Below are positions 26,812-35,784 of a stretch of DNA of 64,000 nucleotides, piece by piece. Source of the DNA: Bacteroidia bacterium (GTDB lineage Bacteria > Bacteroidota > Bacteroidia > Flavobacteriales > Flavobacteriaceae); contig JAUIEK010000004.1 of NCBI GenBank assembly GCA_030428865.1, positions 1-64,000 on the forward strand. The letters run 5' to 3'. The notes under the pieces were generated by a model. That model had not been told where the DNA came from and did no database searches. It worked only from the letters and a program-made list of their open reading frames with translations. Positions within the stretch are counted from its first letter, which is position 1. Every line of letters begins with the position of its first letter. A program made the position numbers and the translations under genes.

Positions 26812-29133
26812 ATGAAAAAACTACTGTTTTTCTGTCTTGTTTTAAAGATCACTCTAATTTACTCTCAAGTTGATTATACCGATCGATGGGAAGATTTTTT
26901 CTCCTACAACAATGTTAAAGATGTTGCCTTTGCACAGAATCAATTATATGCAATAGCCGATAACGCTGTGTTTACGTATAATTTCGCTAATCAGGAAACT
27001 GAAAAAATTTCATCTGTAAATGGACTTTCTGGTGAGGCTACGTCAGCGGTTTATTATGATCCTAATTTAAATAGATTAATTATAGGATATCAAAACGGGC
27101 TTATAGAGATAGTTAACGAAGATAGATCTATTAGGGTTTCTCCTGATATTCTAAACTTTACTCAATCAGGAGAAAAAAGTATTAATCATATTTCAGCCAA
27201 TGGGTCTACACTTTATCTATCAACTCCTTTTGCTATTGTTGAATATGATTTAGAAAACTTAGAGTTTGGTAGTACATTTTTTATAGGACCTAATTCGCAA
27301 GCATTAAGAATTAATAAAACAATTATTGTTGATAACGACATTTATGCTGCTACCGAAAACGGATTGTATCAAGCAGATTTATCAAATCCAAACCTAATAG
27401 ATTTTAATAATTGGTCTTTACTGCAAGCAGGAAATTTTAGCAGTATAGAATGGTTTAACAATACGTTGTTTCTAACCAGTAATAATAATTTACAAAGGTT
27501 TTCTAACGGAACGCTAACAACAATCAGATCTTTTAGTTCTAATATTATCTCTGTAGAATCTTCAATAACGAATTTGGTAGTTTCAGAATCAACATCTGCT
27601 CATGTTTTTGACCAAACAATTTCAGAAATAGCTACAGTTAGTAGAACTACTGATTATCCATTTACATTAAACTCTGCATTTATTAATAACGATCAAGTAT
27701 ATTTAGCAACTCAACAGTACGGAGTTTTAAATACAACTATTTCTACAAGTAATCAGTTTACAGAGATTCATCCAGAAGGACCTTTATCTAACGATGTTTT
27801 TTCTCTTACTGCTAAAGAGAATAATCTTTGGGTTGTTTATGGAGGATATAGTGGGACATTTGCTGTTTCAAACACCCAAGCTGGATATAGTCATTTTAAT
27901 GGAGAGAGTTGGGTAAATACACCATACGATCCTAATAATCCTATTCCAGATTTAGTTGATGTTACTTTTGATCCTGAAAATATTAATAGAGTTTATATAA
28001 GTTCTTTTGGAGATACAGGAGATGTGAATAGTAGAAGAACAGGAGGCTTACTAGTTGTAGAAGATGATGTAATAACTAATTTTTACAACCAAACCAATAG
28101 TGGATTACAAGATATTCTTCCTAATGATCCCAATAGAGTTACTGTTCGTGTTAGTGGATCTGCTTTTGATAATCAAGGAAACTTGTGGATGACTAATATT
28201 GGAGTATCTAGAGAACTAAAAAAGTTTGCAAACGGAGCCTGGACAAGCTATGATATTAGCTCTGTTAAATTTCAAAATTCATTTGGATTGTATGAAATTG
28301 TAGTTGATAAATCTAACAACATATGGATAGGTTCTAGAAATGACGGAGCAATTGTTTTTAATGAAAACGGATCTCGTTTACGATCACTTACAACAAATTC
28401 AACACAAGGAAGTTTGCCTAGTGGAAATGTGCGAACTATTGCTGTAGATGATAACAATCGAATCTGGATAGGAACACTATCGGGCCTTGTTGTGTTTACT
28501 AATGCCAATAACGTTTTTAATGCGAGTACTATAGATGCAGAACCTATAATTTTTTCAGAAGATGGTATTGCAAGGCGTTTGTTAGGAGATCAAACAGTTA
28601 ATAGCATTGTGGTAGATGGAGCAGATAATAAATGGTTTGGAACAGATAACGGCGGAGTAGTTTATACGAGTCCTAATGGAGAAACAACTCTAGCCAATTT
28701 TAGTAAAGAAAATTCGCCACTTCCTTCAAATAAGATTGTCAAAATCACTGTAGATGAGAGCAATGGAAAAGTATTTTTTGCTACTGATAAAGGAGTGGTT
28801 GCCTACAATAGCAATGTGTCTCCTTTTGGAGAAACTTTAGGAGCGGTTTATGCTTATCCAAATCCGGTAAGAAATTTTCATAATACAGTTACTATAGACG
28901 GTAGAAACGGAACGCATTTACCTAGAGGAACCAATGTTAAGATAGTAGATGTAGCAGGAAATTTAGTTTTTGAAACAAATGTAATTGAAGGGCAAGAGTT
29001 ACAAGGAGGTAAAGTGGTTTGGGATAAAAAGAATTTGGCAGGAAAACCTGTTGCTTCAGGAATATATATTGTTTTGCTATCTAATGATGATGCCTCAGAA
29101 ACTACCACAACTAAGATTGCGATTATAAATTAA
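26812..29133 (+). CDS. porZ: Type IX secretion protein PorZ
   Basis: A signal peptide (MKKLLFFCLVLKITLIYS) is followed by a PorZ N-terminal propeller, two-component-regulator-type propeller repeats (NIWIGSRNDGAIVFNENG, NRIWIGTLSGLVVF, NKWFGTDNGGV) and a C-terminal type A sorting domain beginning YAYPNPVRN and ending in TTTKIAIIN. PorZ is part of the T9SS attachment complex on the cell surface and delivers anionic LPS to the sortase in Porphyromonas. Length (773) matches. The gene overlaps recO by one base, a pairing I recall as conserved in this phylum. An upstream ATG at 26680 is unlikely. Confidence 0.87.
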   Translation: MKKLLFFCLVLKITLIYSQVDYTDRWEDFFSYNNVKDVAFAQNQLYAIADNAVFTYNFANQETEKISSVNGLSGEATSAVYYDPNLNRLIIGYQNGLIEIVNEDRSIRVSPDILNFTQSGEKSINHISANGSTLYLSTPFAIVEYDLENLEFGSTFFIGPNSQALRINKTIIVDNDIYAATENGLYQADLSNPNLIDFNNWSLLQAGNFSSIEWFNNTLFLTSNNNLQRFSNGTLTTIRSFSSNIISVESSITNLVVSESTSAHVFDQTISEIATVSRTTDYPFTLNSAFINNDQVYLATQQYGVLNTTISTSNQFTEIHPEGPLSNDVFSLTAKENNLWVVYGGYSGTFAVSNTQAGYSHFNGESWVNTPYDPNNPIPDLVDVTFDPENINRVYISSFGDTGDVNSRRTGGLLVVEDDVITNFYNQTNSGLQDILPNDPNRVTVRVSGSAFDNQGNLWMTNIGVSRELKKFANGAWTSYDISSVKFQNSFGLYEIVVDKSNNIWIGSRNDGAIVFNENGSRLRSLTTNSTQGSLPSGNVRTIAVDDNNRIWIGTLSGLVVFTNANNVFNASTIDAEPIIFSEDGIARRLLGDQTVNSIVVDGADNKWFGTDNGGVVYTSPNGETTLANFSKENSPLPSNKIVKITVDESNGKVFFATDKGVVAYNSNVSPFGETLGAVYAYPNPVRNFHNTVTIDGRNGTHLPRGTNVKIVDVAGNLVFETNVIEGQELQGGKVVWDKKNLAGKPVASGIYIVLLSNDDASETTTTKIAIIN

Positions 29134-29855
29134 TGGGTGTTTTTTCAAGCAGGGCAATCGTAATAAGCTCATTAAAATATGGAGATAGTAGTTTAATTAC
29201 AAAACTTTATACACAGGAAAAAGGATTGCAATCATATTTAGTAAGAGGTGTTTTTACAGCAAAAAAAGGAAAGTTTAAAGCTGCGTATTTTCAACCTTTG
29301 AGTCAGCTAACAGTAGTAGCATCTTATTTGCCAAATAAAAACCTTCAATCATTAAGAGAAGTTAGAGTGGAGAAAAACTATGTTTCTATCACTACAAATG
29401 TTGTTAAACAATCGCTTGTTTTATTCATTTCAGAGGTGTTGTCTTCTGTTATAAAAGAAGAAGAATCTAATAAGAAGCTATACGAGTATTTAGAAACTTT
29501 GCTGAATTGGTTGGAGCACCACGAAAAAGTGGGAAATTTTCATTTGTTTTTCTTGTTAAGGTTAACACAATACTTAGGTTTTTACCCAGACATTTCCAAT
29601 ACAGAAGCAAAAGGATTTAACCTTTTGGAAGGAAGTTTTACTGAGATTGTATCAAATAACCATGTATTACAAGGAAGTAAGTTAAGCTTATTTAAAAAGC
29701 TACTAAGCGTAACATTTTCTGACTTAGAAATAAGTGTCTTTTCTAAGACTCAAAAGCAAGAGTTATTAGAAAGCTTAATTCAGTACTACGAATTGCATAT
29801 AGAAGGATTTAAAACTCCTAGATCAATTAAGGTATTAGAAAGTATATTTCGGTAA
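29133..29855 (+). CDS. recO: DNA repair protein RecO
   Basis: RecO helps load RecA with RecR. The N-terminal OB-fold segment reads SRAIVISSLKYGDSSLITKLYT, with GLQSYLVRGV following, as in RecO. The C-terminal half is helical, with no clear zinc cysteines, as is usual in flavobacteria. Length is 240. The start ATG shares its A with the porZ stop, so translation is coupled. Confidence 0.9.
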   Translation: MGVFSSRAIVISSLKYGDSSLITKLYTQEKGLQSYLVRGVFTAKKGKFKAAYFQPLSQLTVVASYLPNKNLQSLREVRVEKNYVSITTNVVKQSLVLFISEVLSSVIKEEESNKKLYEYLETLLNWLEHHEKVGNFHLFFLLRLTQYLGFYPDISNTEAKGFNLLEGSFTEIVSNNHVLQGSKLSLFKKLLSVTFSDLEISVFSKTQKQELLESLIQYYELHIEGFKTPRSIKVLESIFR

Positions 29856-29871
29856 TGATGAGGTTGGAATT

Positions 29872-30222
29872 TTATTTTTTTCGTTTTCCATTTTCATCAA
29901 AATTCTGTTTGATTCCCTGTTCGGTTTTAATAACACAAACCAGAATAGTAAGCAATAACAAGCCCATAGGAATCCAAGATTGCATCTGCTCAGGATTGAA
30001 ATAAGTAAGTAGCATAGCAGCTACAAAACAAATAACAGAATAAATAAGAAGAGATTTGTTAAATAATGTGTTGGAATAATCCCAAACATCTTGATTCAAC
30101 ATACTTTTATGTGTTCTATATCCGTAGAAATTGTTGATTTTTTTCGGCGGAAAAAAGTAAAAAATCAAACTAAGGAGAAAAATTAATCCGTTTACACTTA
30201 AAACATAAATATACGCTTCCAT
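29872..30222 (-). CDS. SdpI-family membrane protein
   Basis: Three hydrophobic segments and the SdpI/YhfL-type motif GYRTHKSMLNQDVWDYSN are visible in 116 residues. In Bacillus SdpI gives immunity to a killing factor, but most members have no known role. It lies 5 bp after the thioesterase gene on the same strand and ends close to recO, which converges on it. Confidence 0.82.
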   Translation of the reverse strand: MEAYIYVLSVNGLIFLLSLIFYFFPPKKINNFYGYRTHKSMLNQDVWDYSNTLFNKSLLIYSVICFVAAMLLTYFNPEQMQSWIPMGLLLLTILVCVIKTEQGIKQNFDENGKRKK

Positions 30223-30227
30223 AAAAT

Positions 30228-31094
30228 TTATTTCTTTTTAGGTCTCATCAATCCTTCTTGTGCAACGCTGGCTACAAGTTTTCCATCTCTTGTAAAAATG
30301 TTTCCGGTTGCCAAGCCTCTTGCTCCATAGGTGCTAGGAGAAACAGCAGAATATAGCATCCAGTCTGAAAAATCAAAATCTCTAGAAAACCACATAGAAT
30401 GATCTAAACTTGCCATTTGCGTATTGCCAAAATTGGCTTTACTAGCATTTGGTTTTAATGCTGCGTTTAAAATATTATAATCAGAAATGTAGGTTAAGAT
30501 TTGCTGTTTAATAGGCAAGCTTAAATCCAATGCCTCTCCCTTTAATTTAAACCAAACGTCTTCTGAAGCAGGTAAGTCTTTTTTATCCATAGGATTTAGA
30601 ATCTCAATAGGTTTAAAATCAATAGGACGTTCAATCTCTAAGAACGATTTAAGCGTATTTGGAAGAAAGTTGCCATATTGTTTTAACATATCTGACCAAC
30701 TCAATAGTTCTTCGGGTTGTTTTAAATTCTTTTTTATAGGCAGTTGATGCTCATGACCATCTTCTGATTTATGAAAAGATGCAGCCATAATAAATATAGT
30801 CTGATCGTTTTGTATAGCAGTTACACGCCTGGTTGAAAAACTACCTCCATTTCTCATTTCATGAACTTTGTATGTGATAGGCACCTCCAAATTTCCGGGT
30901 AATAAAAAGTAAGAATGGAGTGAATGCACAATTCGTTCTTTGGGGACTGTTCTGTATGCTGCGTTTAAAGCTTGTGCTAATACTTGTCCGCCAAAAACAT
31001 TTGGGCTTCCAATCGTTTTACTAACTCCAGAATAAGTAAGGTTGTCATGTTCTTCAAGAACAAGTATATCGATTAAATCGTGAATGTCTTTCAT
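30228..31094 (-). CDS. tesB: Acyl-CoA thioesterase II
   Basis: Both hotdog halves of TesB are visible: VFGGQVLAQALNAAYRTV and RRVTAIQNDQTIFIMAASFH in the first, and ASLDHSMWFSRDF and ARGLATGNIF in the second. It hydrolyses fatty acyl-CoA in the cytoplasm. Length (288) is normal. It starts 3 bp after the acetyltransferase-like gene and is followed by the SdpI gene. Confidence 0.93.
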   Translation of the reverse strand: MKDIHDLIDILVLEEHDNLTYSGVSKTIGSPNVFGGQVLAQALNAAYRTVPKERIVHSLHSYFLLPGNLEVPITYKVHEMRNGGSFSTRRVTAIQNDQTIFIMAASFHKSEDGHEHQLPIKKNLKQPEELLSWSDMLKQYGNFLPNTLKSFLEIERPIDFKPIEILNPMDKKDLPASEDVWFKLKGEALDLSLPIKQQILTYISDYNILNAALKPNASKANFGNTQMASLDHSMWFSRDFDFSDWMLYSAVSPSTYGARGLATGNIFTRDGKLVASVAQEGLMRPKKK

Positions 31095-31097
31095 GAT

Positions 31098-32279
31098 CTA
31101 TAATTGGTTTTTAAACGGATACTTTTGATTAAACTCAGAAGGTTGAATGTGTAACAAAAATAGTTTTAAAAATTTGTTTGCTAGGTTTTTTTTATGCCGA
31201 ATGTAAACTGTTAAGTGTTCTGGAATAGCGCCAACAGAGCTCTTAATTTCACTGGCAGTTCTACCGTAATTAATTTTTTTAACTTTTGATTCAATAGCTA
31301 GAGAAATATAATCATAAAGCATACGTTGATATACAGCATATTGTCTATTAAAAGTGTAGTTAATTCCCACAAAATGCGCATCAATTGATTGCTTAGTTTT
31401 TAACCCAGACATAAACCCAATTAACTTCGAATTTAGTCTGTATGTTTTGATAAAATAATCGTCTTTAAAGTTTTTCTTTAAATCTAAATATGTTGCTAGA
31501 TTAAAATCTGAAAAATTAAAACCAGCTCTAGAAGTCACTTTTTTATAAAGGGTTGTCATTTCTAAAACATCTTTAGGGAGAGATTCACTGTTTACCCAAT
31601 CAATTTCTAGGTTACTACTAAGCTGAATCGCTTTTTTGGCTTTAACTCTAAATTTTGTTTTTAAAGATTGTAGATAATCGTCAAAATTTTTCCATTTAGA
31701 ATCTAAAACTAGTTTCATGTTAGGTTCTACATTAAATGCATAATAACCTAGACCGATAAGCTCATTAGTTATAGAAACTTCATTTTTAGTAAAATCTTTG
31801 ATAATAAAAATATCAACGGGTGTTTTTTTATTGTTTTGAAAGTGTTTTGTGATTTTTTTTAGTAAAAATTTAAAAACAGTTTTTTTATCATCAATAGTTT
31901 CTTTTAAATAAATTCCGTGATTTCCACTGACAAACAAATTACCACAATTAAGAATTTTGAGTGGCTTTTCTTTTGGAATGAGCCTGATTTTTCTAGCTAT
32001 TGATGCGATTTTTTTCAAAATACTTTGCCAGTCGTTCAGAATAGTATTTGGATAAAAGTCTACAATTTGAATGCTAGCAAAAGCAACCACTTCTTTTTCT
32101 CTATTAAAAACAGCTGCATAAAAAAATAGGATAGAATTATGGTTTTCCTCTAACGCTAGTAAATATTCTCGCTCAAAATAAGGACTATCGCCAAAAGATA
32201 AATCATTCCATACATTAGCCGAAATTTGATTTACAGATGGATAAAATGCTATAGAAAGTGGAGTTGTTTTGCAGTTCAA
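31098..32279 (-). CDS. GNAT/FemAB-like acyltransferase family protein
   Basis: This 393-residue protein has a C-terminal double-GNAT layout like the peptidogalycan-biosynthesis/BioF2-like group: FRVKAKKAIQ, KLIGFMSGLK, INYTFNRQYAVYQRMLYDYIS and KINYGRTASEIKSSVGAI. Such proteins transfer acyl or aminoacyl groups; the substrate is unknown. There is no signal peptide. The start is TTG at 32279 (MNCKTT), with no in-frame ATG nearby, so the N-terminus is uncertain. Confidence 0.75.
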   Translation of the reverse strand: MNCKTTPLSIAFYPSVNQISANVWNDLSFGDSPYFEREYLLALEENHNSILFFYAAVFNREKEVVAFASIQIVDFYPNTILNDWQSILKKIASIARKIRLIPKEKPLKILNCGNLFVSGNHGIYLKETIDDKKTVFKFLLKKITKHFQNNKKTPVDIFIIKDFTKNEVSITNELIGLGYYAFNVEPNMKLVLDSKWKNFDDYLQSLKTKFRVKAKKAIQLSSNLEIDWVNSESLPKDVLEMTTLYKKVTSRAGFNFSDFNLATYLDLKKNFKDDYFIKTYRLNSKLIGFMSGLKTKQSIDAHFVGINYTFNRQYAVYQRMLYDYISLAIESKVKKINYGRTASEIKSSVGAIPEHLTVYIRHKKNLANKFLKLFLLHIQPSEFNQKYPFKNQL

Positions 32280-32306
32280 GCTAATAGTTTAATCTTATAA
32301 AGATAA

Positions 32307-32338
32307 AAAAAGGCGAGTGTTTAACACTCGCCTTTTTA
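32307..32338 (-). terminator. Terminator after the Met/His-rich barrel gene
   Basis: The perfect stem aaggcgagtgtt/aacactcgcctt, with a T run on the minus strand, ends transcription of the barrel gene before the acyltransferase gene. Confidence 0.85.
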
Positions 32339-32339
32339 T

Positions 32340-33374
32340 TTATAGAGCATATTGCATTCCTATAGTTATTGTTTCTTGATTTCTCATCTGGAATCCATTT
32401 GCATTTTGGTATAAAGGTGTTGCAAATTCAAAGCCTAATCGTAGGTTTTTTAATCCTCCATTAGGAACATAAAAATTACATCCTAATCCGCCAAAAACGA
32501 ATTCTCCGCCACTATTACTTGCATCGGCAGTAAAGATCATTGTGGGGTTTAAATCAGGGTTTTCTCCTTTTATTTTTCCAACTAATCTACCTTCAACTCT
32601 TGCAGAAAAACTAATCCATTTGCTTGCTTTTATAGCAAACCAATTATTCAAACTCATTGTGTTACCTAGCCTATATCCATTTTTGTTTTCTCCAAACCGA
32701 ACGATTCCTTTAAGTTGGTTACCCCAAGAAAAATTGTCGGATTGTCCCAAATATGTTAACCCTAAGTTAGTGTCTAAAGTTCCACTTCCTATTTGCATAG
32801 GATAAGGTAGGATTACTTCATTACCGTTAGACGCAGGTGTCACATCTCTATTTTGAATACTGCCTGTAGGTAAAGAAAACCCAAGCTGGCCATGGAAAGA
32901 ATTTCTATTCTTATTTGAAAGCTTATAAATCAAATTTATGCCTAAATCTCCAAAACCAGATGATTCTGTTGTAAATGATCCTCCCATAGCAGTAATGTGA
33001 TCCATTTCTTGAGAAAGATGATTCACCATTGCCATTAAGGTAATTCTATCTGATGGGGCATACATAATGCCTATCATATGCATATTCATTGGCATTTTAG
33101 TAGGTGCTACCATATAGGTTCCTCCATTAGGCATTAGTAATTGATTTGGTGTTATTTCATTAGTTCCTGATTGAACATTTTCCATGTTCATAAACATATA
33201 TCGATAAGAAAACATCCAGTTACCTTTTGAATGGTAATGATCTCCCATAACGCTAATTGGAGCATGCCCATCAGGCCTACTTCCTTTCCATATATTTTCT
33301 TTTTCTTGTGCACTTAAAAATACGTTTGAGATAAGGCAAACGAGACCCATTAAGATGATTTTTTTTAATTCCAT
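32340..33374 (-). CDS. Met/His-rich outer-membrane beta-barrel protein, possibly metal-related
   Basis: A signal peptide (1-22) precedes a 344-residue protein of alternating beta strands ending in IGMQYAL. The N-terminal part is unusually rich in Met and His (RPDGHAPISVMGDHYHSKGN, then SYRYMFMNMENV, MPMNMHMIG and NHLSQEMDH). Homologues with this RPD.HAPI.VMGDH opening are often annotated as transporters and, as I recall, occur near copper genes. Met and His patches suit binding of Cu or Ag, but this is inference. It forms a leftward pair with the Cys-containing protein upstream, 56 bp away. Confidence 0.7.
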   Translation of the reverse strand: MELKKIILMGLVCLISNVFLSAQEKENIWKGSRPDGHAPISVMGDHYHSKGNWMFSYRYMFMNMENVQSGTNEITPNQLLMPNGGTYMVAPTKMPMNMHMIGIMYAPSDRITLMAMVNHLSQEMDHITAMGGSFTTESSGFGDLGINLIYKLSNKNRNSFHGQLGFSLPTGSIQNRDVTPASNGNEVILPYPMQIGSGTLDTNLGLTYLGQSDNFSWGNQLKGIVRFGENKNGYRLGNTMSLNNWFAIKASKWISFSARVEGRLVGKIKGENPDLNPTMIFTADASNSGGEFVFGGLGCNFYVPNGGLKNLRLGFEFATPLYQNANGFQMRNQETITIGMQYAL

Positions 33375-33430
33375 CTCTTTAAAATTTGATAAATTAATTA
33401 GTTAATAATTTTTATTGAAAAAACGAGTTG

Positions 33431-33805
33431 TTAACTAATGCAAGTAGGAGGGTGAAAAATATCAGCAGTGTATAAAAATGTGTAATTTGATGGATAGAAA
33501 AACAATTCTTTATCTTTTAAAGCTAATAACTGCTTTTTTGCCTTTTTAGAATAGATTTTAACAAAGCCTACAGGATATTCTTTCATTGAAACGGTTAAAC
33601 CAACAGGTGTTCTTTCCTCTTGCTTTTTTAATTGTTTTATTAAGTGACATTTTCCTTCACACTCTAGTTCGGGTTTATCTTGATTGATGCATAAAAATTT
33701 TGTTATGTAGTCTTTATCAATTACATATTCAACAAAAGGAGCTATAGGTTTTAACATGGCTACCAAGTAAAGAAAAATGAAAAAGATAGACGTTAGTTTT
33801 GACAA
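33431..33805 (-). CDS. Small membrane-anchored protein with a CxxxC motif
   Basis: One hydrophobic segment near the N-terminus (IFFIFLYLVAML) is followed by YITKFLCIN, then CEGKCHLIKQLKKQ. The conserved Cys residues and His suggest a metal or redox site outside the cytoplasm. I recall similar small proteins beside copper-related genes in flavobacteria, but no function. The start is uncertain: TTG 33805, preceded by AGGGGAG, is preferred. A TTG at 33832 would overlap the promoter, and the first ATG lies within the hydrophobic segment. Confidence 0.6.
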   Translation of the reverse strand: MSKLTSIFFIFLYLVAMLKPIAPFVEYVIDKDYITKFLCINQDKPELECEGKCHLIKQLKKQEERTPVGLTVSMKEYPVGFVKIYSKKAKKQLLALKDKELFFYPSNYTFLYTADIFHPPTCIS

Positions 33806-33829
33806 AAACTCCCCTTTAATATTGAGCGA

Positions 33830-33837
33830 CAAAATTA
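33830..33837 (-). promoter_or_regulatory. -7 element for the leftward metal-related pair
   Basis: On the minus strand TAATTTTG matches TAnnTTTG. It overlaps the TTG at 33832 and so argues for the downstream TTG at 33805 as the start. Confidence 0.5.
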
Positions 33838-33898
33838 ATAGAAGATATGAAAAATATTGCTAAAAAATCAATTATTTTAATTTATTCTAAATAATGAT

Positions 33899-33906
33899 TA
33901 TATTTG
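33899..33906 (+). promoter_or_regulatory. -7 element for the Cys-rich small gene
   Basis: TATATTTG is an exact TAnnTTTG match, 20 bp before ATG 33927. About 60 bp separate it from the divergent promoter, so one regulator could serve both. Confidence 0.55.
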
Positions 33907-33926
33907 CACGACTTTTTTAATGCAGC

Positions 33927-34121
33927 ATGATTGTTTTTTATACATCAACAGGTAGTAACAAATCCACAACAAATGTTGTTGATATTTGTGTTATTAGCTG
34001 CCAACAAGGTAATTGCATTAAGCCTAAAAAGAATTGTTGCTACAAATACAAAAAGAAAGGAATAAACTGCAAACGTTGCCCAAAAACCTATCAAGAAGTT
34101 TCTTTAAAACAAGTTTCCTAA
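33927..34121 (+). CDS. Cysteine-rich small protein
   Basis: The 64-residue protein carries seven cysteines in a basic context: CVISCQQGNC, then KKNCCYKYKKKGINCKRCPK. I recall similar short Cys/Lys-rich proteins (CC.KYKKG..CKKCPK) in other flavobacteria, but no assigned function; zinc or copper binding is plausible. No signal peptide is clear. A good promoter and divergent pairing with a Cys-containing membrane protein support a real gene. It ends 16 bp before the convergent acyl-CoA dehydrogenase gene. Confidence 0.6.
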   Translation: MIVFYTSTGSNKSTTNVVDICVISCQQGNCIKPKKNCCYKYKKKGINCKRCPKTYQEVSLKQVS

Positions 34122-34136
34122 ACTAAAGAAGCTGTT

Positions 34137-35321
34137 TTATTTAAAAGCATTTAACCCAGTAACATCTAATCCTGTTATTAGTAAATGAATATCATGAGTT
34201 CCTTCATAGGTAACTACACTCTCTAGATTCATCATATGACGCATGATGGAATATTCTCCTGTTATTCCCATACCTCCAAGCATTTGTCTAGCATCTCTGG
34301 CAATTTTTAATGCCATATCTACATTGTTTCGTTTAGCCATAGAAATTTGAGCAGAAGTGGCTTTTCCTTCATTTCTTAGTGTGCCTAACCTCCAAGCTAG
34401 CAGTTGCGCTTTGGTGATTTCTGTAATCATCTCTGCTAATTTCTTTTGTTGTAGCTGAAATTGCCCAATAGGCTTTCCAAACTGAACTCGTTCTTTACTA
34501 TAACGAAGAGCAGTGTCATAGCAATCCATAGCAGCGCCAATTGCTCCCCAAGCAATTCCGTAACGAGCAGAATCTAAGCAACCTAATGGAGCGCCTAACC
34601 CAGATTTATTAGGTAAAAGATTTTCTTTTGGAACTTTTACATTATCAAAAATTAACTCACCAGTTGCAGAAGCTCGTAAAGACCATTTATTGTGTGTTTC
34701 AGGTGTAGAAAACCCTTCCATTCCACGCTCAACTACTAATCCATGAATTCTGCCTTCTTCGTTTTTTGCCCACACAACAGCAACTTGCGCAAAAGGAGCA
34801 TTTGAAATCCAAAGTTTAGCACCGTTTAGCAGATAATGATCTCCCATGTCTTTGTAGTTGGTAACCATTCCTCCTGGATTTGAACCATGGTCAGGCTCTG
34901 TTAGCCCAAAACAACCGATCCATTCGCCACTTGCTAACTTAGGTAAGTATTTTTTTCGTTGTTCTTCATTTCCATATTTCCAAATAGGATACATTACTAA
35001 TGACGATTGAACAGATGCAGTAGATCGAACGCCAGAATCACCACGTTCAATTTCTTGCATTATTAAACCGTAAGAAATTTGATCTAATCCAGCTCCACCA
35101 TATTCTTCAGGAATGTAAGGTCCGAAAGCGCCAATTTCAGCTAATCCGCCAATAATTTGTTTAGGGAATTCAGCTTTTTGAGCATATTCTTCAATAATTG
35201 GAGAGACTTCTCTTTTTACCCATTCTCTTGAAGCATCTCGAACTAATTTATGTTCGTCATTCAATAATTCATCTAATTGATAATAATCTGGAGCTTGAAA
35301 TAAATCGGTTTTCATCGTCAT
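34137..35321 (-). CDS. gcdH: Glutaryl-CoA dehydrogenase-like acyl-CoA dehydrogenase
   Basis: This FAD enzyme has the acyl-CoA dehydrogenase motifs RSTASVQSSLVMYPI, CFGLTEPDHGSNPGGM, LRASATGELIFDNVKVP and YGIAWGAIGAA. The catalytic Glu is in VTYEGTHDIH. These suit the glutaryl-CoA branch (oxidation and decarboxylation to crotonyl-CoA in lysine and tryptophan breakdown). The promoter element at 35337-35344 overlaps a TTG at 35339, so I chose ATG 35321; ATG 35315 is also possible. It is a single gene. Confidence 0.88.
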   Translation of the reverse strand: MTMKTDLFQAPDYYQLDELLNDEHKLVRDASREWVKREVSPIIEEYAQKAEFPKQIIGGLAEIGAFGPYIPEEYGGAGLDQISYGLIMQEIERGDSGVRSTASVQSSLVMYPIWKYGNEEQRKKYLPKLASGEWIGCFGLTEPDHGSNPGGMVTNYKDMGDHYLLNGAKLWISNAPFAQVAVVWAKNEEGRIHGLVVERGMEGFSTPETHNKWSLRASATGELIFDNVKVPKENLLPNKSGLGAPLGCLDSARYGIAWGAIGAAMDCYDTALRYSKERVQFGKPIGQFQLQQKKLAEMITEITKAQLLAWRLGTLRNEGKATSAQISMAKRNNVDMALKIARDARQMLGGMGITGEYSIMRHMMNLESVVTYEGTHDIHLLITGLDVTGLNAFK

Positions 35322-35336
35322 TGTAATTTGAGTTTT

Positions 35337-35344
35337 CAAAAATA
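35337..35344 (-). promoter_or_regulatory. -7 element of the gcdH promoter
   Basis: TATTTTTG on the minus strand matches TAnnTTTG. The expected transcript start then falls just before ATG 35321. Confidence 0.5.
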
Positions 35345-35376
35345 GAAATAATAATGATTAAAATAGTTTGATTCGC

Positions 35377-35384
35377 TAAGTTTG
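35377..35384 (+). promoter_or_regulatory. -7 element of the rnpA promoter
   Basis: TAAGTTTG matches TAnnTTTG and ends only 7 bp before the rnpA ATG at 35392. The mRNA should have almost no leader, unless another promoter is used. Confidence 0.5.
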
Positions 35385-35391
35385 TATTATT

Positions 35392-35784
35392 ATGAAGTTT
35401 ACTTTAGGAAAACCAGAAAAGCTAAAAAGCAGGAAGTTAATTGCATCGCTCTTTTCTGAAGGAAAGCAAATTAAGGCTTTTCCTATAAAACTATTATACC
35501 TACAAACAAATCATACATCTAACTTTCCTATTCAAGTGGCTTTTTCTGTTCCGAAAAGAAATTTTAAAAAAGCGGTTTATAGAAATAGAATAAAAAGACT
35601 TCTTAGAGAAGTTTATCGAAAAGAGAAACCTGCTTTATATAGTAAGGTCCAAAAGCCATATATTTTTATGATTATCTTTATGGGAGATAAGATGCCAGAG
35701 TATGATCAACTAGAAAAGGCAATTAAAAAATTATTGAATGGTTTTATAGAAAAAATAAAGCAAGATGAAGACTCTCCGAAATAA
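35392..35784 (+). CDS. rnpA: Ribonuclease P protein component
   Basis: RnpA binds the catalytic RNA of RNase P, which trims tRNA 5' ends. The family RNR motif is clear: FSVPKRNFKKAVYRNRIKR, then LLREVYRK. The protein is small (130 residues) and basic. It is not beside rpmH here; instead it overlaps the next protease gene by 20 bp. Confidence 0.93.
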   Translation: MKFTLGKPEKLKSRKLIASLFSEGKQIKAFPIKLLYLQTNHTSNFPIQVAFSVPKRNFKKAVYRNRIKRLLREVYRKEKPALYSKVQKPYIFMIIFMGDKMPEYDQLEKAIKKLLNGFIEKIKQDEDSPK

